Below, piece after piece: positions 56,935 through 64,000 of a DNA stretch of 64,000 nucleotides; the stretch's first letter is position 1; each line of letters opens with the position of its first letter. This DNA comes from Corallococcus silvisoli (GTDB taxonomy: Bacteria; Myxococcota; Myxococcia; Myxococcales; Myxococcaceae). A program made the position numbers and the translations under genes. The notes under the pieces were generated by a model. The model was not told the origin of the DNA, ran no database searches, and saw only the letters and a list, made by a program, of their open reading frames with translations. The stretch lies in contig NZ_JAAAPJ010000007.1 of NCBI RefSeq assembly GCF_009909145.1, positions 488,191 to 552,190 on the forward strand. Direction: 5' to 3'.

Positions 56935-58533
56935 ATGACGGACGAGACCACGGTCTACAGGGCGGAGCGCGTGTGGACGCTGGATCCAGCACGTCCGCGC
57001 GCGTCCGCGTTGGCGGTGCGCGCCGGACGGCTGCTCGCGGTGGGGACGCTCGCGGAGGTGCGCGCCGTCGCTGGTTCGCGAGCGCGTGAAGTGGACCTGG
57101 GGCGGGCCACGGTGGTGCCCGGGCTGGTGGATGCGCACGCGCACCTGCACGGCCTGGGGCGGAGCCTGACCACGGTGCGCTTGGAGGATGCGCCCTCGGT
57201 GGAGGACGTCGTCCAGCGGTTGGCGAAGGCGCCCGCTTCGAGCTTCCAGGGAGACTGGCTGCTCGGAAAGGGGTGGGATCAGAACGCGTGGCCGGGCGCC
57301 GCGTTCCCTGGCCGCGCCGAGCTGGATGCGCGCTTCCCCACGACGCCGGTGTTCCTCACGCGGGTGGACCACCACGCGGCCTGGGTGAACGGCGAGGCGC
57401 TGCGCCGCGCGGGCATCACCCGGCACACGGAGGATCCGCGCGGAGGCCGCATCCTCCGGGATGCGAAGGGCGAACCCACCGGAGTCCTCGTGGACAACGC
57501 CATGGATCTGCTGGACGCCTTCATCCCCGCGCCCACGAGCGAACAGCTGGAGGGCCGGCTGCGAGCGGCGCTGGAGCGCTGCGCGCGGGTGGGGCTCACG
57601 GGCGTGCACGACGCGGGCATGGACCTGGGGGCGTTCCGGACGTTGCAGGCGTGGGACGCGGCGGGGACGCTGCCCCTGCGCGTGTATGCGATGGCCGCGG
57701 GGCAGGGCGAGGAGCGCCACGCCTACCTGGCGCAGGGGCCATGGCAGGGGCGGCACCTGTCGATGCGCGCGGTGAAGTTCCTGGCGGATGGCGCGCTGGG
57801 CAGCCGCGGCGCGGCGCTGCATGAGGATTACAGCGACGAGCCCGGCCAGCGCGGCCTGCTGCTCCTCGCGCCGGAAGAGCTCGAGGCCCGGGCCCAGGCC
57901 TTCATGGCCCGGGGCTTCCAGGTGTGCATCCATGCCATTGGAGACCGTGCCAATACATTGGTCGTGGACGTGCTCTTGCGCGGGGCGGAGCGGACGGGCA
58001 CGCAGGCGCTGCGGCACCGCGTGGAGCACGCGCAGATCTTGCGGTGGGAGGACATCCAGAGGCTCGGCGCCGCGGGGCTGGTGGCCAGCGTGCAGCCCAC
58101 GCACGCCACCAGCGACATGCGCTGGGCGGAGACGCGGCTGGGGCGCGAGCGGCTGAAGGGCGCGTATGCGTGGCGCGCGTTGAAGGACGCGGGCGCGCAC
58201 CTGGCGCTGGGCAGTGACTTCCCCATCGAGAACCCGGACGTGCTCGCGGGGCTCTACGCGGCGCGCACGCGGCAGGATGCGAAGGGTTGGCCGGAGGGCG
58301 GCTGGCATCCCCAGGAGCGCCTGAGCGCGGCCGAGGCGCTGGAGGGCTTCACGGTGGGGCCCGCGTGGGCGTCCTTCGAGGAGGCGCGGCGCGGACGGCT
58401 GATGCCCGGCCTGGACGCGGACTTCGTCGCGCTGTCGGAGGACCCCGTGGAGGGGTCCGCGTCGGCGCTGGTGGACGCGCGCGTGCTGGCCACGGTGGTG
58501 GCGGGCGCGGAGGTGTTCCGGGCCGTGGCGTGA
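56935..58533 (+). CDS. Amidohydrolase 3 family metal-dependent hydrolase (YtcJ-like)
   Basis: 532 aa, no signal peptide. Metal sites: HAHLHG (~66), FLADGALGSRG, HAIGDRA, and GSDFPIE with the catalytic Asp, as in YtcJ/exoenzyme-type amidohydrolases. The N-terminal composite beta-sandwich is present (VYRAERVWTLDP...RAGRLLAVGTL). Likely hydrolyses an amide or related bond of a small molecule; substrate unknown. TAGGCT, formed across the upstream stop codon, lies 7 nt before the ATG, so an internal leaderless start is possible. Confidence 0.9.
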   Translation: MTDETTVYRAERVWTLDPARPRASALAVRAGRLLAVGTLAEVRAVAGSRAREVDLGRATVVPGLVDAHAHLHGLGRSLTTVRLEDAPSVEDVVQRLAKAPASSFQGDWLLGKGWDQNAWPGAAFPGRAELDARFPTTPVFLTRVDHHAAWVNGEALRRAGITRHTEDPRGGRILRDAKGEPTGVLVDNAMDLLDAFIPAPTSEQLEGRLRAALERCARVGLTGVHDAGMDLGAFRTLQAWDAAGTLPLRVYAMAAGQGEERHAYLAQGPWQGRHLSMRAVKFLADGALGSRGAALHEDYSDEPGQRGLLLLAPEELEARAQAFMARGFQVCIHAIGDRANTLVVDVLLRGAERTGTQALRHRVEHAQILRWEDIQRLGAAGLVASVQPTHATSDMRWAETRLGRERLKGAYAWRALKDAGAHLALGSDFPIENPDVLAGLYAARTRQDAKGWPEGGWHPQERLSAAEALEGFTVGPAWASFEEARRGRLMPGLDADFVALSEDPVEGSASALVDARVLATVVAGAEVFRAVA

Positions 58534-58546
58534 AGGCCCTGGAGCC

Positions 58547-59446
58547 TCACCCGCCGAAGATGTGCGAGCGCGCGGCCTCGGCGATGGCGACGACGGCGGG
58601 GTGGCGCAGGCGGCGCTCCACGGTGATGGCGTAGAAGCACTGCTCGATTTCGTCGGTGTGGCCGATGGCGGTGACGTCGAACTGCCGCTGCACCTCGGCG
58701 TCGATGATGGAGGGCATGGCGAAGATGCCGTGGCCCTTCTGGCCGAAGGCCTGGAGCAGCGCGCTGTCGTCGAAGTCGCCGGCGATGAGGGGCCGGACGC
58801 CGCGCCGTTCGAACCACAGGTCCAGCGAGCGGCGCACCGACGACTCCTCCGACGGCAGCAGCATGGGGGCACCATTCAGCGAGCGCGGGAAGTCCTTGCG
58901 CAGGTGCGCGAGCGGCTGGGCGGCGAAGAACGTCACCCCGCACTTGCCCAGCAGGTGGTTGAAGGAGCGGACGCTGACGGGCTCGGAGCCGGGCGCGTCC
59001 GCGAGCACCACGTCCAGCTCATGCAGCGCCAGCTGCGCGAGCAGCTGGGGCAGGGGGCTCTCACGGCAGATGATGCGCAGCGAGGGCCCCGCCTCCAGCG
59101 CGGGCTTGAGGAGCTGCTCGGCGACCAGCTTGGGGATGACATCCAGCACGCCCACGTTGAGGCGCAGCTGCTGTCCGGAGGGCAGGCCTGAGACGACGTT
59201 CTTCAGCTCATTGCCCAGGCGGAAGATCTCGTCCGCGTAGCGCATCACGGTGCGGCCCACGTCGGAGAGGACCAGCTTGCGGCCCTTGCGCTCGAAGAGC
59301 TGGTGGCCGAGCGACTCCTCCAGCAGCTTGATCTGCGCGCTGATGGTCGGCTGGGCGAGGTGCAGCTCCTCGCTCGCCCGGGCGATGCTGCCTGCCCGCG
59401 CAACCGTCCAGAAATACAGGAGATGGTGGTAGTTGAGCCAGGCCAT
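58547..59446 (-). CDS. nhaR: LysR-family regulator, NhaR-like
   Basis: 299 aa. Winged helix at the N-terminus (YHHLLYFWTVARAGSIARASEELHLAQPTISAQIKLLEE), then the co-inducer domain with LSDVGRTVMRYADEIFRL and GDFDDSALLQAFGQ, matching the NhaR branch along its length. NhaR activates the Na+/H+ antiporter gene nhaA in E. coli; no antiporter gene is in this window, so the target may differ. Divergent from an RpoH-like sigma factor across a 123-bp AT-rich gap. Convergent with the amidohydrolase. Confidence 0.85.
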   Translation of the reverse strand: MAWLNYHHLLYFWTVARAGSIARASEELHLAQPTISAQIKLLEESLGHQLFERKGRKLVLSDVGRTVMRYADEIFRLGNELKNVVSGLPSGQQLRLNVGVLDVIPKLVAEQLLKPALEAGPSLRIICRESPLPQLLAQLALHELDVVLADAPGSEPVSVRSFNHLLGKCGVTFFAAQPLAHLRKDFPRSLNGAPMLLPSEESSVRRSLDLWFERRGVRPLIAGDFDDSALLQAFGQKGHGIFAMPSIIDAEVQRQFDVTAIGHTDEIEQCFYAITVERRLRHPAVVAIAEAARSHIFGG

Positions 59447-59569
59447 GACTTAGGAATAACCGAAGGGTTCCATCCAAACTAGCTCATTTTATTAAGAGTG
59501 CCGCCCCCTTATTTCTATGCCCGTCACCGCGCGATGGGTGCGCGGAGGACTGATTGGGGAGGTGCGTTC
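59447..59569. promoter_or_regulatory. AT-rich divergent promoter region (nhaR-like / sigma factor)
   Basis: 123 bp with an AT-rich core around 59475-59495 (TCATTTTATTAAG) and a CCTTATTTCT further along; on the minus strand TAAAAT could be a -10 for the LysR gene. GGAATAACC-GAAGGGTTCC near the nhaR-like start is an imperfect dyad of the kind LysR proteins bind. No -35/-10 pair is decisive. Confidence 0.35.
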
Positions 59570-60370
59570 ATGGAAGCCATCTACGAAGAGCGCGTGTCCA
59601 CGGTGGGGGGGATGGGGGCCGAGGTGGATTCGGCGGAAGTGGAACTGCGGGTGCGGGGGCACCTGCAGCTGGTCCGCCGGCTGGCCTGGAAGTACCGCTG
59701 GACGGGCCTGTCGCTGGAGGAGCTGATGGCGGAGGGCAACGTGGGCCTGGTGGAGGCGGCGCGCCGGTTCGAGGAGCGAGGGGTGCCGTTCGGCGCGTAC
59801 GCGCAGCAGTGGATCCGCGCTCGCATCCGGGCCTACGTGTCGCGGACCTGGAGCGTGGCGGGCGGCCGGGCGCCCTGGATTGTCTTCCAGCTCCGGCGTG
59901 AGCGCGCGCGGCTGGAGGCCCGGTGGGGAGAGGGCCACCCCGAGGTGACGAAGCGTCTGGCGGAGGCGCTGGGCAAGCGGGAGGAGGAGGTGGCGCGGGG
60001 GACGGATGCGCTGGCGAAGGACGTGTCGTTGAACGCGCCGCTGGGGTGGGAGGGGGATGTGACGCGGCTGGACATGCTGGAGTCGGAGGAGGACTCGGTG
60101 GAGGAGCAGGCCGACCGGGGGATGTGGGCGCGGAAGCTGCACCAGAGCGTGGAAGAGGCCTGGCCGGAGCTGGACGCGCGGGAGCGGGCGCTGGTGAAGG
60201 AGCGGATGTTGGCGGAGGACGGGGTGAGCGCGGAGCTGCTGGCCCAGCGCTTCGGGGTGACGGCGGTGCGGATCCGGCAGATTGAGCAGGGGCTGCGTCA
60301 GAAGCTGCGCCAGCGGCTGACGGAGGGGTGCACGGCCTGGGACGGCGCGGCACCCAGGCTGGCGGCCTGA
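59570..60370 (+). CDS. Alternative sigma-70 factor, RpoH-like (group 3)
   Basis: 266 aa. Region 2 (~45-105) contains GNVGLVEAARRFEERGVPFGAYAQQWIRARI, region 4 (~200-255) contains LAQRFGVTAVRIRQIEQGLRQKLRQ. The overall layout and LDARERALVKERMLAEDGVSAELLAQRF pattern follow RpoH/SigB-type factors of myxobacteria. It likely directs RNA polymerase to heat-shock or developmental promoters. GGGGAGGTG lies ~6 nt before ATG 59570. No anti-sigma gene is adjacent; regulation may come from the divergent NhaR-like protein. Confidence 0.9.
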   Translation: MEAIYEERVSTVGGMGAEVDSAEVELRVRGHLQLVRRLAWKYRWTGLSLEELMAEGNVGLVEAARRFEERGVPFGAYAQQWIRARIRAYVSRTWSVAGGRAPWIVFQLRRERARLEARWGEGHPEVTKRLAEALGKREEEVARGTDALAKDVSLNAPLGWEGDVTRLDMLESEEDSVEEQADRGMWARKLHQSVEEAWPELDARERALVKERMLAEDGVSAELLAQRFGVTAVRIRQIEQGLRQKLRQRLTEGCTAWDGAAPRLAA

Positions 60371-60402
60371 GCGGGGGGCGAGGGACGTGCGGAGGAAAGA
60401 GG

Positions 60403-60431
60403 TTGACGGCGGCGGCAAGTGACCGTAAATC
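60403..60431 (+). promoter_or_regulatory. tRNA-Phe promoter
   Basis: TTGACG (60403-60408), 17-nt spacer, TAAATC (60426-60431), followed by a GC-rich discriminator (GGCCCTGCCG), the pattern of stringently controlled stable-RNA promoters. Transcription would start ~20 nt before the tRNA. Confidence 0.6.
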
Positions 60432-60458
60432 GGCCCTGCCGTTCGCGGCGCGCGGTAC

Positions 60459-60531
60459 GCCCAAGTAGCTCAGTCGGTAGAGCAGGGGACTGAAAATCCC
60501 CGTGTCGGTGGTTCGATTCCGCCCTTGGGCA
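60459..60531 (+). tRNA. tRNA-Phe (GAA)
   Basis: 73 nt: acceptor GCCCAAG/CTTGGGC, D-arm GCTC/GAGC, anticodon arm GGGGA-CTGAAAA-TCCCC giving anticodon GAA, T-arm GGTGG-TTCGATT-CCGCC, discriminator A. All stems pair, one G-T in the T-arm. CCA is not encoded (ACACA follows). Flanked by its own promoter and a strong terminator, so transcribed alone. Confidence 0.97.
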
Positions 60532-60552
60532 CACAGCAGCAGGGAAATTCGA

Positions 60553-60587
60553 GGGCGTCAGACTCCGGTCTGACGCCCTTTCTTTTT
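60553..60587 (+). terminator. Rho-independent terminator of tRNA-Phe
   Basis: GGGCGTCAGAC (60553-60563), loop TCCG, GTCTGACGCCC (60568-60578), then TTTCTTTTT. Perfect 11-bp stem plus U-tract: the only textbook terminator I see in the window. Confidence 0.93.
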
Positions 60588-60622
60588 GCGCACGCTTCAC
60601 CGGCTCCTGGCGGGATGGGTCA

Positions 60623-61186
60623 TCACGGAGGGCTGATGCGCCCGGGAGCGCCGTTGGCTCCCGTCACGGTGTGGCAGGAGGCGCAGGCCCCGGTGCTCTG
60701 AGGGGTGTTCATGGCCCACTGGGTTCCACCGTGGGTGATGCGAGCGGTGTAGGGGAACGCGAAGTCCTTGGCGTCGTCGGACTTGATGAAGAAGTTGCCA
60801 GAGGCATTGGTCTTCAGCGTGTATGCCTTCTGATTCGCGTCGGTGATGACGACCTGGGCGCCTTCGAGCCCCGCGCAGTCGTCCGCCTCGTGCGCGGTGG
60901 CCTGGACGGTGCCCGCCACCACGAACATCGGCCCTTCTCCGTGCTCCTCGCCTCCGCCGTGCCCCGGCCCTTCGCCGGGCCCTGCGCCTTCGTCGTGCCC
61001 TGAATGACATTGGATGCAGTCGCCACCGGGGTGCATCAGGGCGGAGCCATGGTCGTCGCCGGTCCACTTCAGGCCGGTGGAGCACTCGGAGGTGCTCACG
61101 GCCTCCAGGCCTCCTTCACTGCACCCCGTGAAGAGGATTCCAAGTGCGAAACACAACAGGAGTCTCGGTTGAAGGCATTGGGGCAT
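60623..61186 (-). CDS. Diheme cytochrome c-like lipoprotein
   Basis: 187 aa. Signal peptide with lipobox LFTGC (Cys ~22). Two heme c motifs, CIQCH (~58) and CASCH (~168), flank a His/Gly/Glu-rich linker (GPGHGGGEEHGEGP) and a middle region (~85-160) resembling a carboxypeptidase-regulatory-like beta domain (VVAGTVQATAHEADD, ASGNFFIKSDD). Probably an envelope electron-transfer or redox protein, echoing the multiheme lipoprotein at 2057-3925. GAGG lies a few nt before ATG 61186. Confidence 0.82.
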   Translation of the reverse strand: MPQCLQPRLLLCFALGILFTGCSEGGLEAVSTSECSTGLKWTGDDHGSALMHPGGDCIQCHSGHDEGAGPGEGPGHGGGEEHGEGPMFVVAGTVQATAHEADDCAGLEGAQVVITDANQKAYTLKTNASGNFFIKSDDAKDFAFPYTARITHGGTQWAMNTPQSTGACASCHTVTGANGAPGRISPP

Positions 61187-61403
61187 GAGGCACCTCTGGA
61201 GGGTGTGTGTCATTCCAGGTCCTCCAGTCTGGTCTGTCCATGCCGCGCGGCGCGGCGTTCCGCCCGGGTGGTTGGCAGTAAACGGGCTCGAAAGGAGTTG
61301 CCGCCGTGTCAGTTGTTTCGCGAACCAATGGGGCGCGGTCTCGGAACACGGTGAACAGGTGCTGGATGGCTTCGCGGATCTCGCTTCGGGTCATGGGCTT
61401 CAT
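61116..61403 (-). pseudogene. Possible decayed or small ORF overlapping the diheme gene start
   Basis: 95 codons from ATG 61403 (MKPMTRSEIREAIQHLFTVF...). The first ~25 codons are GC3-rich and protein-like; after that GC3 drops and the sequence turns Pro/Thr-rich, overlapping the diheme lipoprotein in another frame. No ribosome-binding site. It may be a remnant of a gene whose 3' part was lost, or chance. The region 61187-61480 otherwise holds no recognised element beyond promoters for the two divergent genes. Confidence 0.22.
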
Positions 61404-61480
61404 CCGGGAACCATGATGGAACGGTGAGGAATGCGGATGCGCTCGGAGGTGGATACTGCCTCCATTCCTGGAAGGTGGAG

Positions 61481-63355
61481 ATGCGCGTCCGTCATTGGGG
61501 TGTCTGGGTCGTGTGCGGCTTGTCGCTGGGGTGCGCCACGCCGGGGCGTGTTGCCTCCTCGCCGGTATTCGCGGACCTGTCCGTCGAAGCGCTCGATGCC
61601 CGGCTCGGGGTGGTCGCGCCAGGGCCTGGAGGAGAATGGTGGGCCCTCGGGGTGGAGCCCTACAAGGTCTCCGAGGCGTCTGGTATCGAAGCCTATCGCA
61701 GCACCGATGAAGGCCGCTCCTGGCGGCCCGCGACGGAACTCTCCCAGGCATTGAATAGGGCACGGGCGGGAAACCACTCGAACGTCATCGACTTCCTGAC
61801 CTGGTACACGCCCGAGGTGGGCCTCGTGGCGGGCCATCTCGGGCCGCGCATCTTCCGCACGACGGATGCTGGCAAGACATGGCACTCCGTCCCGCTGGTC
61901 GATAAGCAATGGATCTACACGTTGGCGCGCTCTGGCCCGCGGACCTGGATGTGTGGCTCCTCCGGACGCATCGTGCGTAGCGACGACCAGGGCGCGAGCT
62001 GGCAGGAACTGACCGCCACGCCCTTCAACGACAGGGACCGCTGCCGGGGGCTCTCCTTCGTCACGCCCGACCAGGGGTGGGCCGTGGGCACGATGGCCAC
62101 GCTCTGGGCCACGGAGGATGGTGGCAACAGTTGGATGCCATTGGCGCCGCCTTCGCAGCCACCCCAGCGCTCCGACTTCGGAGACCATGAGTCCCCGCCG
62201 AAGCTGCACGATGTCCTGCGACTCACTCCGGAGCTGGGCTGGGTCCAGGGCTCCGGGGGGCTCTACAAGACAACCGATGGGGGCGGGACCTGGCAGGGGC
62301 CCGTTTCCGGAACCTCGTCGCTCCATGTCTCCTCCCTCAAGGATGGACGGCAGGTGCTGACCCAGACACCTCCGGACCTGCCGGTCGACCAGTGGGTCCC
62401 TTCCTTCGAACATGCCTGGGGATTCCTCGGGGATACCGTGGTGGCCCTTTCAGACAGGAGTGAACTCACGACCTTCATGGGAGGTCAGCCTCTCCGTCAG
62501 GGGCCGTTGCTCACGCGCGCTCAGGGGCGCGTCACCCGCCTGGATGGCTTCATCCAGCGAGGGTCTCGGCACTGGGTGGGATGGGTGAACTCCCAACTCA
62601 TGGCCACCCATGATTCGGGCCACTCCTGGTTCCGGTTGGGCGAGACGGCCGGCAGACCCATCCATTCGCTGGTCGCGCTCGGGGGCGGGATCCTGCTCGC
62701 GGAGCTCTCCAGCGGCCAACTGCTGCGCTCATCGGATGATGGCCGCACCTGGAGTCCCGGTGAGGGGCTGGAGGACTACGATTTCGCGGTGGCCTCGGGA
62801 CGCAAGCCTGGGACGAGAGCCCTCGCTCCCGGACAGCGGCGGGCGCCTCCTGAGAGCCCGCTGGCGTGCTTGCTTTCGACGCCCCACGCCGTGCTCCAGG
62901 TCGAGTTCGATACTCACGGGTGCTACGGAGGAACGACGAACACGTGGGAGCTGCGAGTCCGGAAGGAGGGGGCTTGGCTGAAGGGCGTCCGGCAGAGGGC
63001 CTTCCTGGAGGACGCCTATCGCGTGGATCAACGCCTGGACCGCGCAGTGGGGGAGCGGTTCCTGCGCGAGCTGGTGGACGCGGCGACCCGCTCCGAACAG
63101 GGGCCACCCTGCCAGTCGACCCTGGGGTTCGAGGTCCGGATGGCATGGTCCTGTGGTTCCGGTCTGTTCAAGACCTCCCGGCACGCGAGGTTCACGGGGG
63201 GCGCGTGCCTTCCCTGGCCAGTCTCCGACACAGGAACCCCTGAGCCGTACGCTCGCGCCGATGGCATCTTCCGTGCCGCCGAAGCGGTGCTGGAAGCGGC
63301 GGCGCCTGAACGCCAGACCGCCGTCCCGGGTGCACATCCGGGCGCGACGCGGTAG
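61481..63355 (+). CDS. Asp-box (BNR) repeat lipoprotein
   Basis: 624 aa. Signal peptide and lipobox LSLGC (Cys ~18). Seven Asp-box motifs of the S/T-X-D-X-G-X-S/T-W type are visible: STDEGRSW, TTDAGKTW, SDDQGASW, TEDGGNSW, TTDGGGTW, THDSGHSW, SSDDGRTW, spread over ~60-440, implying a beta-propeller like sialidase/sortilin/YCF48 folds. The last ~180 residues form a separate domain with two Cys pairs. No sialidase Arg triad is evident, so more likely a binding protein. ATG 61481 with AAGG ~5 nt upstream. Divergent from the diheme lipoprotein. Confidence 0.78.
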   Translation: MRVRHWGVWVVCGLSLGCATPGRVASSPVFADLSVEALDARLGVVAPGPGGEWWALGVEPYKVSEASGIEAYRSTDEGRSWRPATELSQALNRARAGNHSNVIDFLTWYTPEVGLVAGHLGPRIFRTTDAGKTWHSVPLVDKQWIYTLARSGPRTWMCGSSGRIVRSDDQGASWQELTATPFNDRDRCRGLSFVTPDQGWAVGTMATLWATEDGGNSWMPLAPPSQPPQRSDFGDHESPPKLHDVLRLTPELGWVQGSGGLYKTTDGGGTWQGPVSGTSSLHVSSLKDGRQVLTQTPPDLPVDQWVPSFEHAWGFLGDTVVALSDRSELTTFMGGQPLRQGPLLTRAQGRVTRLDGFIQRGSRHWVGWVNSQLMATHDSGHSWFRLGETAGRPIHSLVALGGGILLAELSSGQLLRSSDDGRTWSPGEGLEDYDFAVASGRKPGTRALAPGQRRAPPESPLACLLSTPHAVLQVEFDTHGCYGGTTNTWELRVRKEGAWLKGVRQRAFLEDAYRVDQRLDRAVGERFLRELVDAATRSEQGPPCQSTLGFEVRMAWSCGSGLFKTSRHARFTGGACLPWPVSDTGTPEPYARADGIFRAAEAVLEAAAPERQTAVPGAHPGATR

Positions 63356-63384
63356 ATGGGGGGACCCGGAGGAACATCAACGCA

Positions 63385-63927
63385 ATGGACGCGAACGTGG
63401 TGGCGGAGCTGGAGAAGGCGGGCGTGAAGGTGGAGGACCCCATGCGCCTGTTCATCCCCGTGGAGCGGGACGAGCAGGGCCAGGTGAAGGGCGTGGGCGA
63501 CGAGGTGCCCGTGCGCTTCGGTGACGTCACCGCCCACGTGCGCCTCCAGCCCGTGTCCGCGCTGTGGACCGGCAACAAGCAGCCGCCCGACTTCTCCCGG
63601 CCGCCCTTCCCCGACTACGAGCCGTTCTTCTTCCTCATCGAGGCCACGGCCGCCGGCTTCTGCCGCGACACCCGCCACGCGGAGGTCGACCAGGAGTTCT
63701 CCCAGCTGTACCGCCACCTCGCGCGCCGCCCGGACGGGCACCACAAGAACGCGCTCTTCTCCTATCTGCGCGCCGCCGCCCGCCTGTACCTGTCCCTGCG
63801 CGACGTCAGCCAGGCGGAGTTCGAGGCCGTCGCCCAGCGCCTCCACCAGTCCGCGCGCCTGCACGCCGCCCACGTCGGCAGCACGAACTACTTCCAGACC
63901 GTGCTGCGGCAGGTGCTGGGCGCCTAG
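63385..63927 (+). CDS. Hypothetical protein
   Basis: 180 aa, soluble, no signal peptide. Mixed alpha/beta; DYEPFFFLIEATAAGFCRDTRHAEVDQEFSQLYRHLARRPDGHH is the most distinctive block, with a lone Cys and His residues. Family not recognised. 29 nt after the Asp-box gene on the same strand; GGGGGGACCCGGAGGAACATC upstream provides GGAGGA ~11 nt before the ATG, so co-transcription is possible. Confidence 0.72.
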   Translation: MDANVVAELEKAGVKVEDPMRLFIPVERDEQGQVKGVGDEVPVRFGDVTAHVRLQPVSALWTGNKQPPDFSRPPFPDYEPFFFLIEATAAGFCRDTRHAEVDQEFSQLYRHLARRPDGHHKNALFSYLRAAARLYLSLRDVSQAEFEAVAQRLHQSARLHAAHVGSTNYFQTVLRQVLGA

Positions 63928-63985
63928 GCCGTGTCTGATGGATGTGGGAGCGCCGGTTGTTGTCTCCGCAAGGAGGCAAGGCGAG

Positions 63986-64000
63986 ATGATGCGCTACGAG
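63986..64000 (+). CDS. Start of an unidentified gene (cut by window edge)
   Basis: ATGATG at 63986-63991 with a perfect AAGGAGG (63970-63976) ~9 nt upstream. Only M-M-R-Y-E is visible. Not identifiable. Confidence 0.6.

Noticed and set aside
60459..60590. tRNA-Phe as an integration site of a mobile element
   Set aside because: No integrase, no repeat of the tRNA 3' end and no phage-like genes in the downstream 3.4 kb.

Overview
The window is very GC-rich with extreme third-position GC bias. It carries many lipoproteins, PAS-type sensor kinases, a eukaryotic-like Ser/Thr kinase, Tad-type pilus genes and multiheme cytochromes. This points to a myxobacterium of the Myxococcaceae (Myxococcus/Corallococcus-like); the genus is inferred from gene content only. 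It looks like ordinary chromosome: gyrA, ung, dnaJ and a tRNA-Phe are present, and I see no phage, insertion sequence or CRISPR array.

Layout. 1-6.0 kb (minus): a multiheme cytochrome c lipoprotein, a FIST sensor protein and a degenerate-receiver/PAS protein form one transcription unit behind a second membrane sensor kinase. 6.4-9.5 kb: a RapA-like SNF2 ATPase. 9.5-13.5 kb: a compact TadE/TadG-like operon. 13.5-19.7 kb: small unknown proteins, two membrane proteins and an ABC exporter whose 3' end is duplicated in tandem. 19.8-26.4 kb: dnaJ behind a large inverted repeat, then an LpoA-like lipoprotein, a WD40 lipoprotein with an embedded retropepsin-like region, a flavoprotein-type reductase, and a degenerate GT51-like membrane protein. 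26.4-34.5 kb: a zinc-ribbon Ser/Thr kinase, a Gly-rich beta-helix lipoprotein, a TadA/CpaF ATPase and two small lipoproteins, one with a JAMM-like motif.

34.6-45.5 kb: ung, a TPM-domain protein with a TIM44/zinc-ribbon partner, a TesB-like thioesterase, a single-domain response regulator, a secreted M24 peptidase, a methyltransferase, a TPR protein and gyrA. 45.5-53 kb: an NTF2-like protein, an orphan ABC ATPase, YkvA, a scramblase-like protein, a membrane protein, and a MerR regulator translationally coupled to a VIT/von Willebrand A protein. 53-64 kb: a DUF2721-like protein, a eukaryote-type cyclophilin, a slipin/NfeD pair, a small lipoprotein plus amidohydrolase, an NhaR-like regulator divergent from an RpoH-like sigma factor, tRNA-Phe with a strong terminator, a diheme lipoprotein, an Asp-box lipoprotein, an unknown protein, and the start of one more gene.

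Several themes recur. Genes are tightly packed with ATGA/GTGA/TTGA coupling. Several genes have a TANNNT -10-like box only 7-11 nt before the start codon, which suggests leaderless or near-leaderless mRNAs. Enzyme-like domains that have lost canonical residues (receiver, retropepsin, GT51) sit in regulatory or envelope proteins. Cell-envelope functions dominate. The most promising leads are the nested inverted repeat over the dnaJ promoter, the MerR-VIT/vWA unit with a leaderless promoter full of TGTCA repeats, the WD40/retropepsin lipoprotein, and a 12-bp motif shared upstream of the cytochrome-FIST-kinase unit and the neighbouring sensor kinase.
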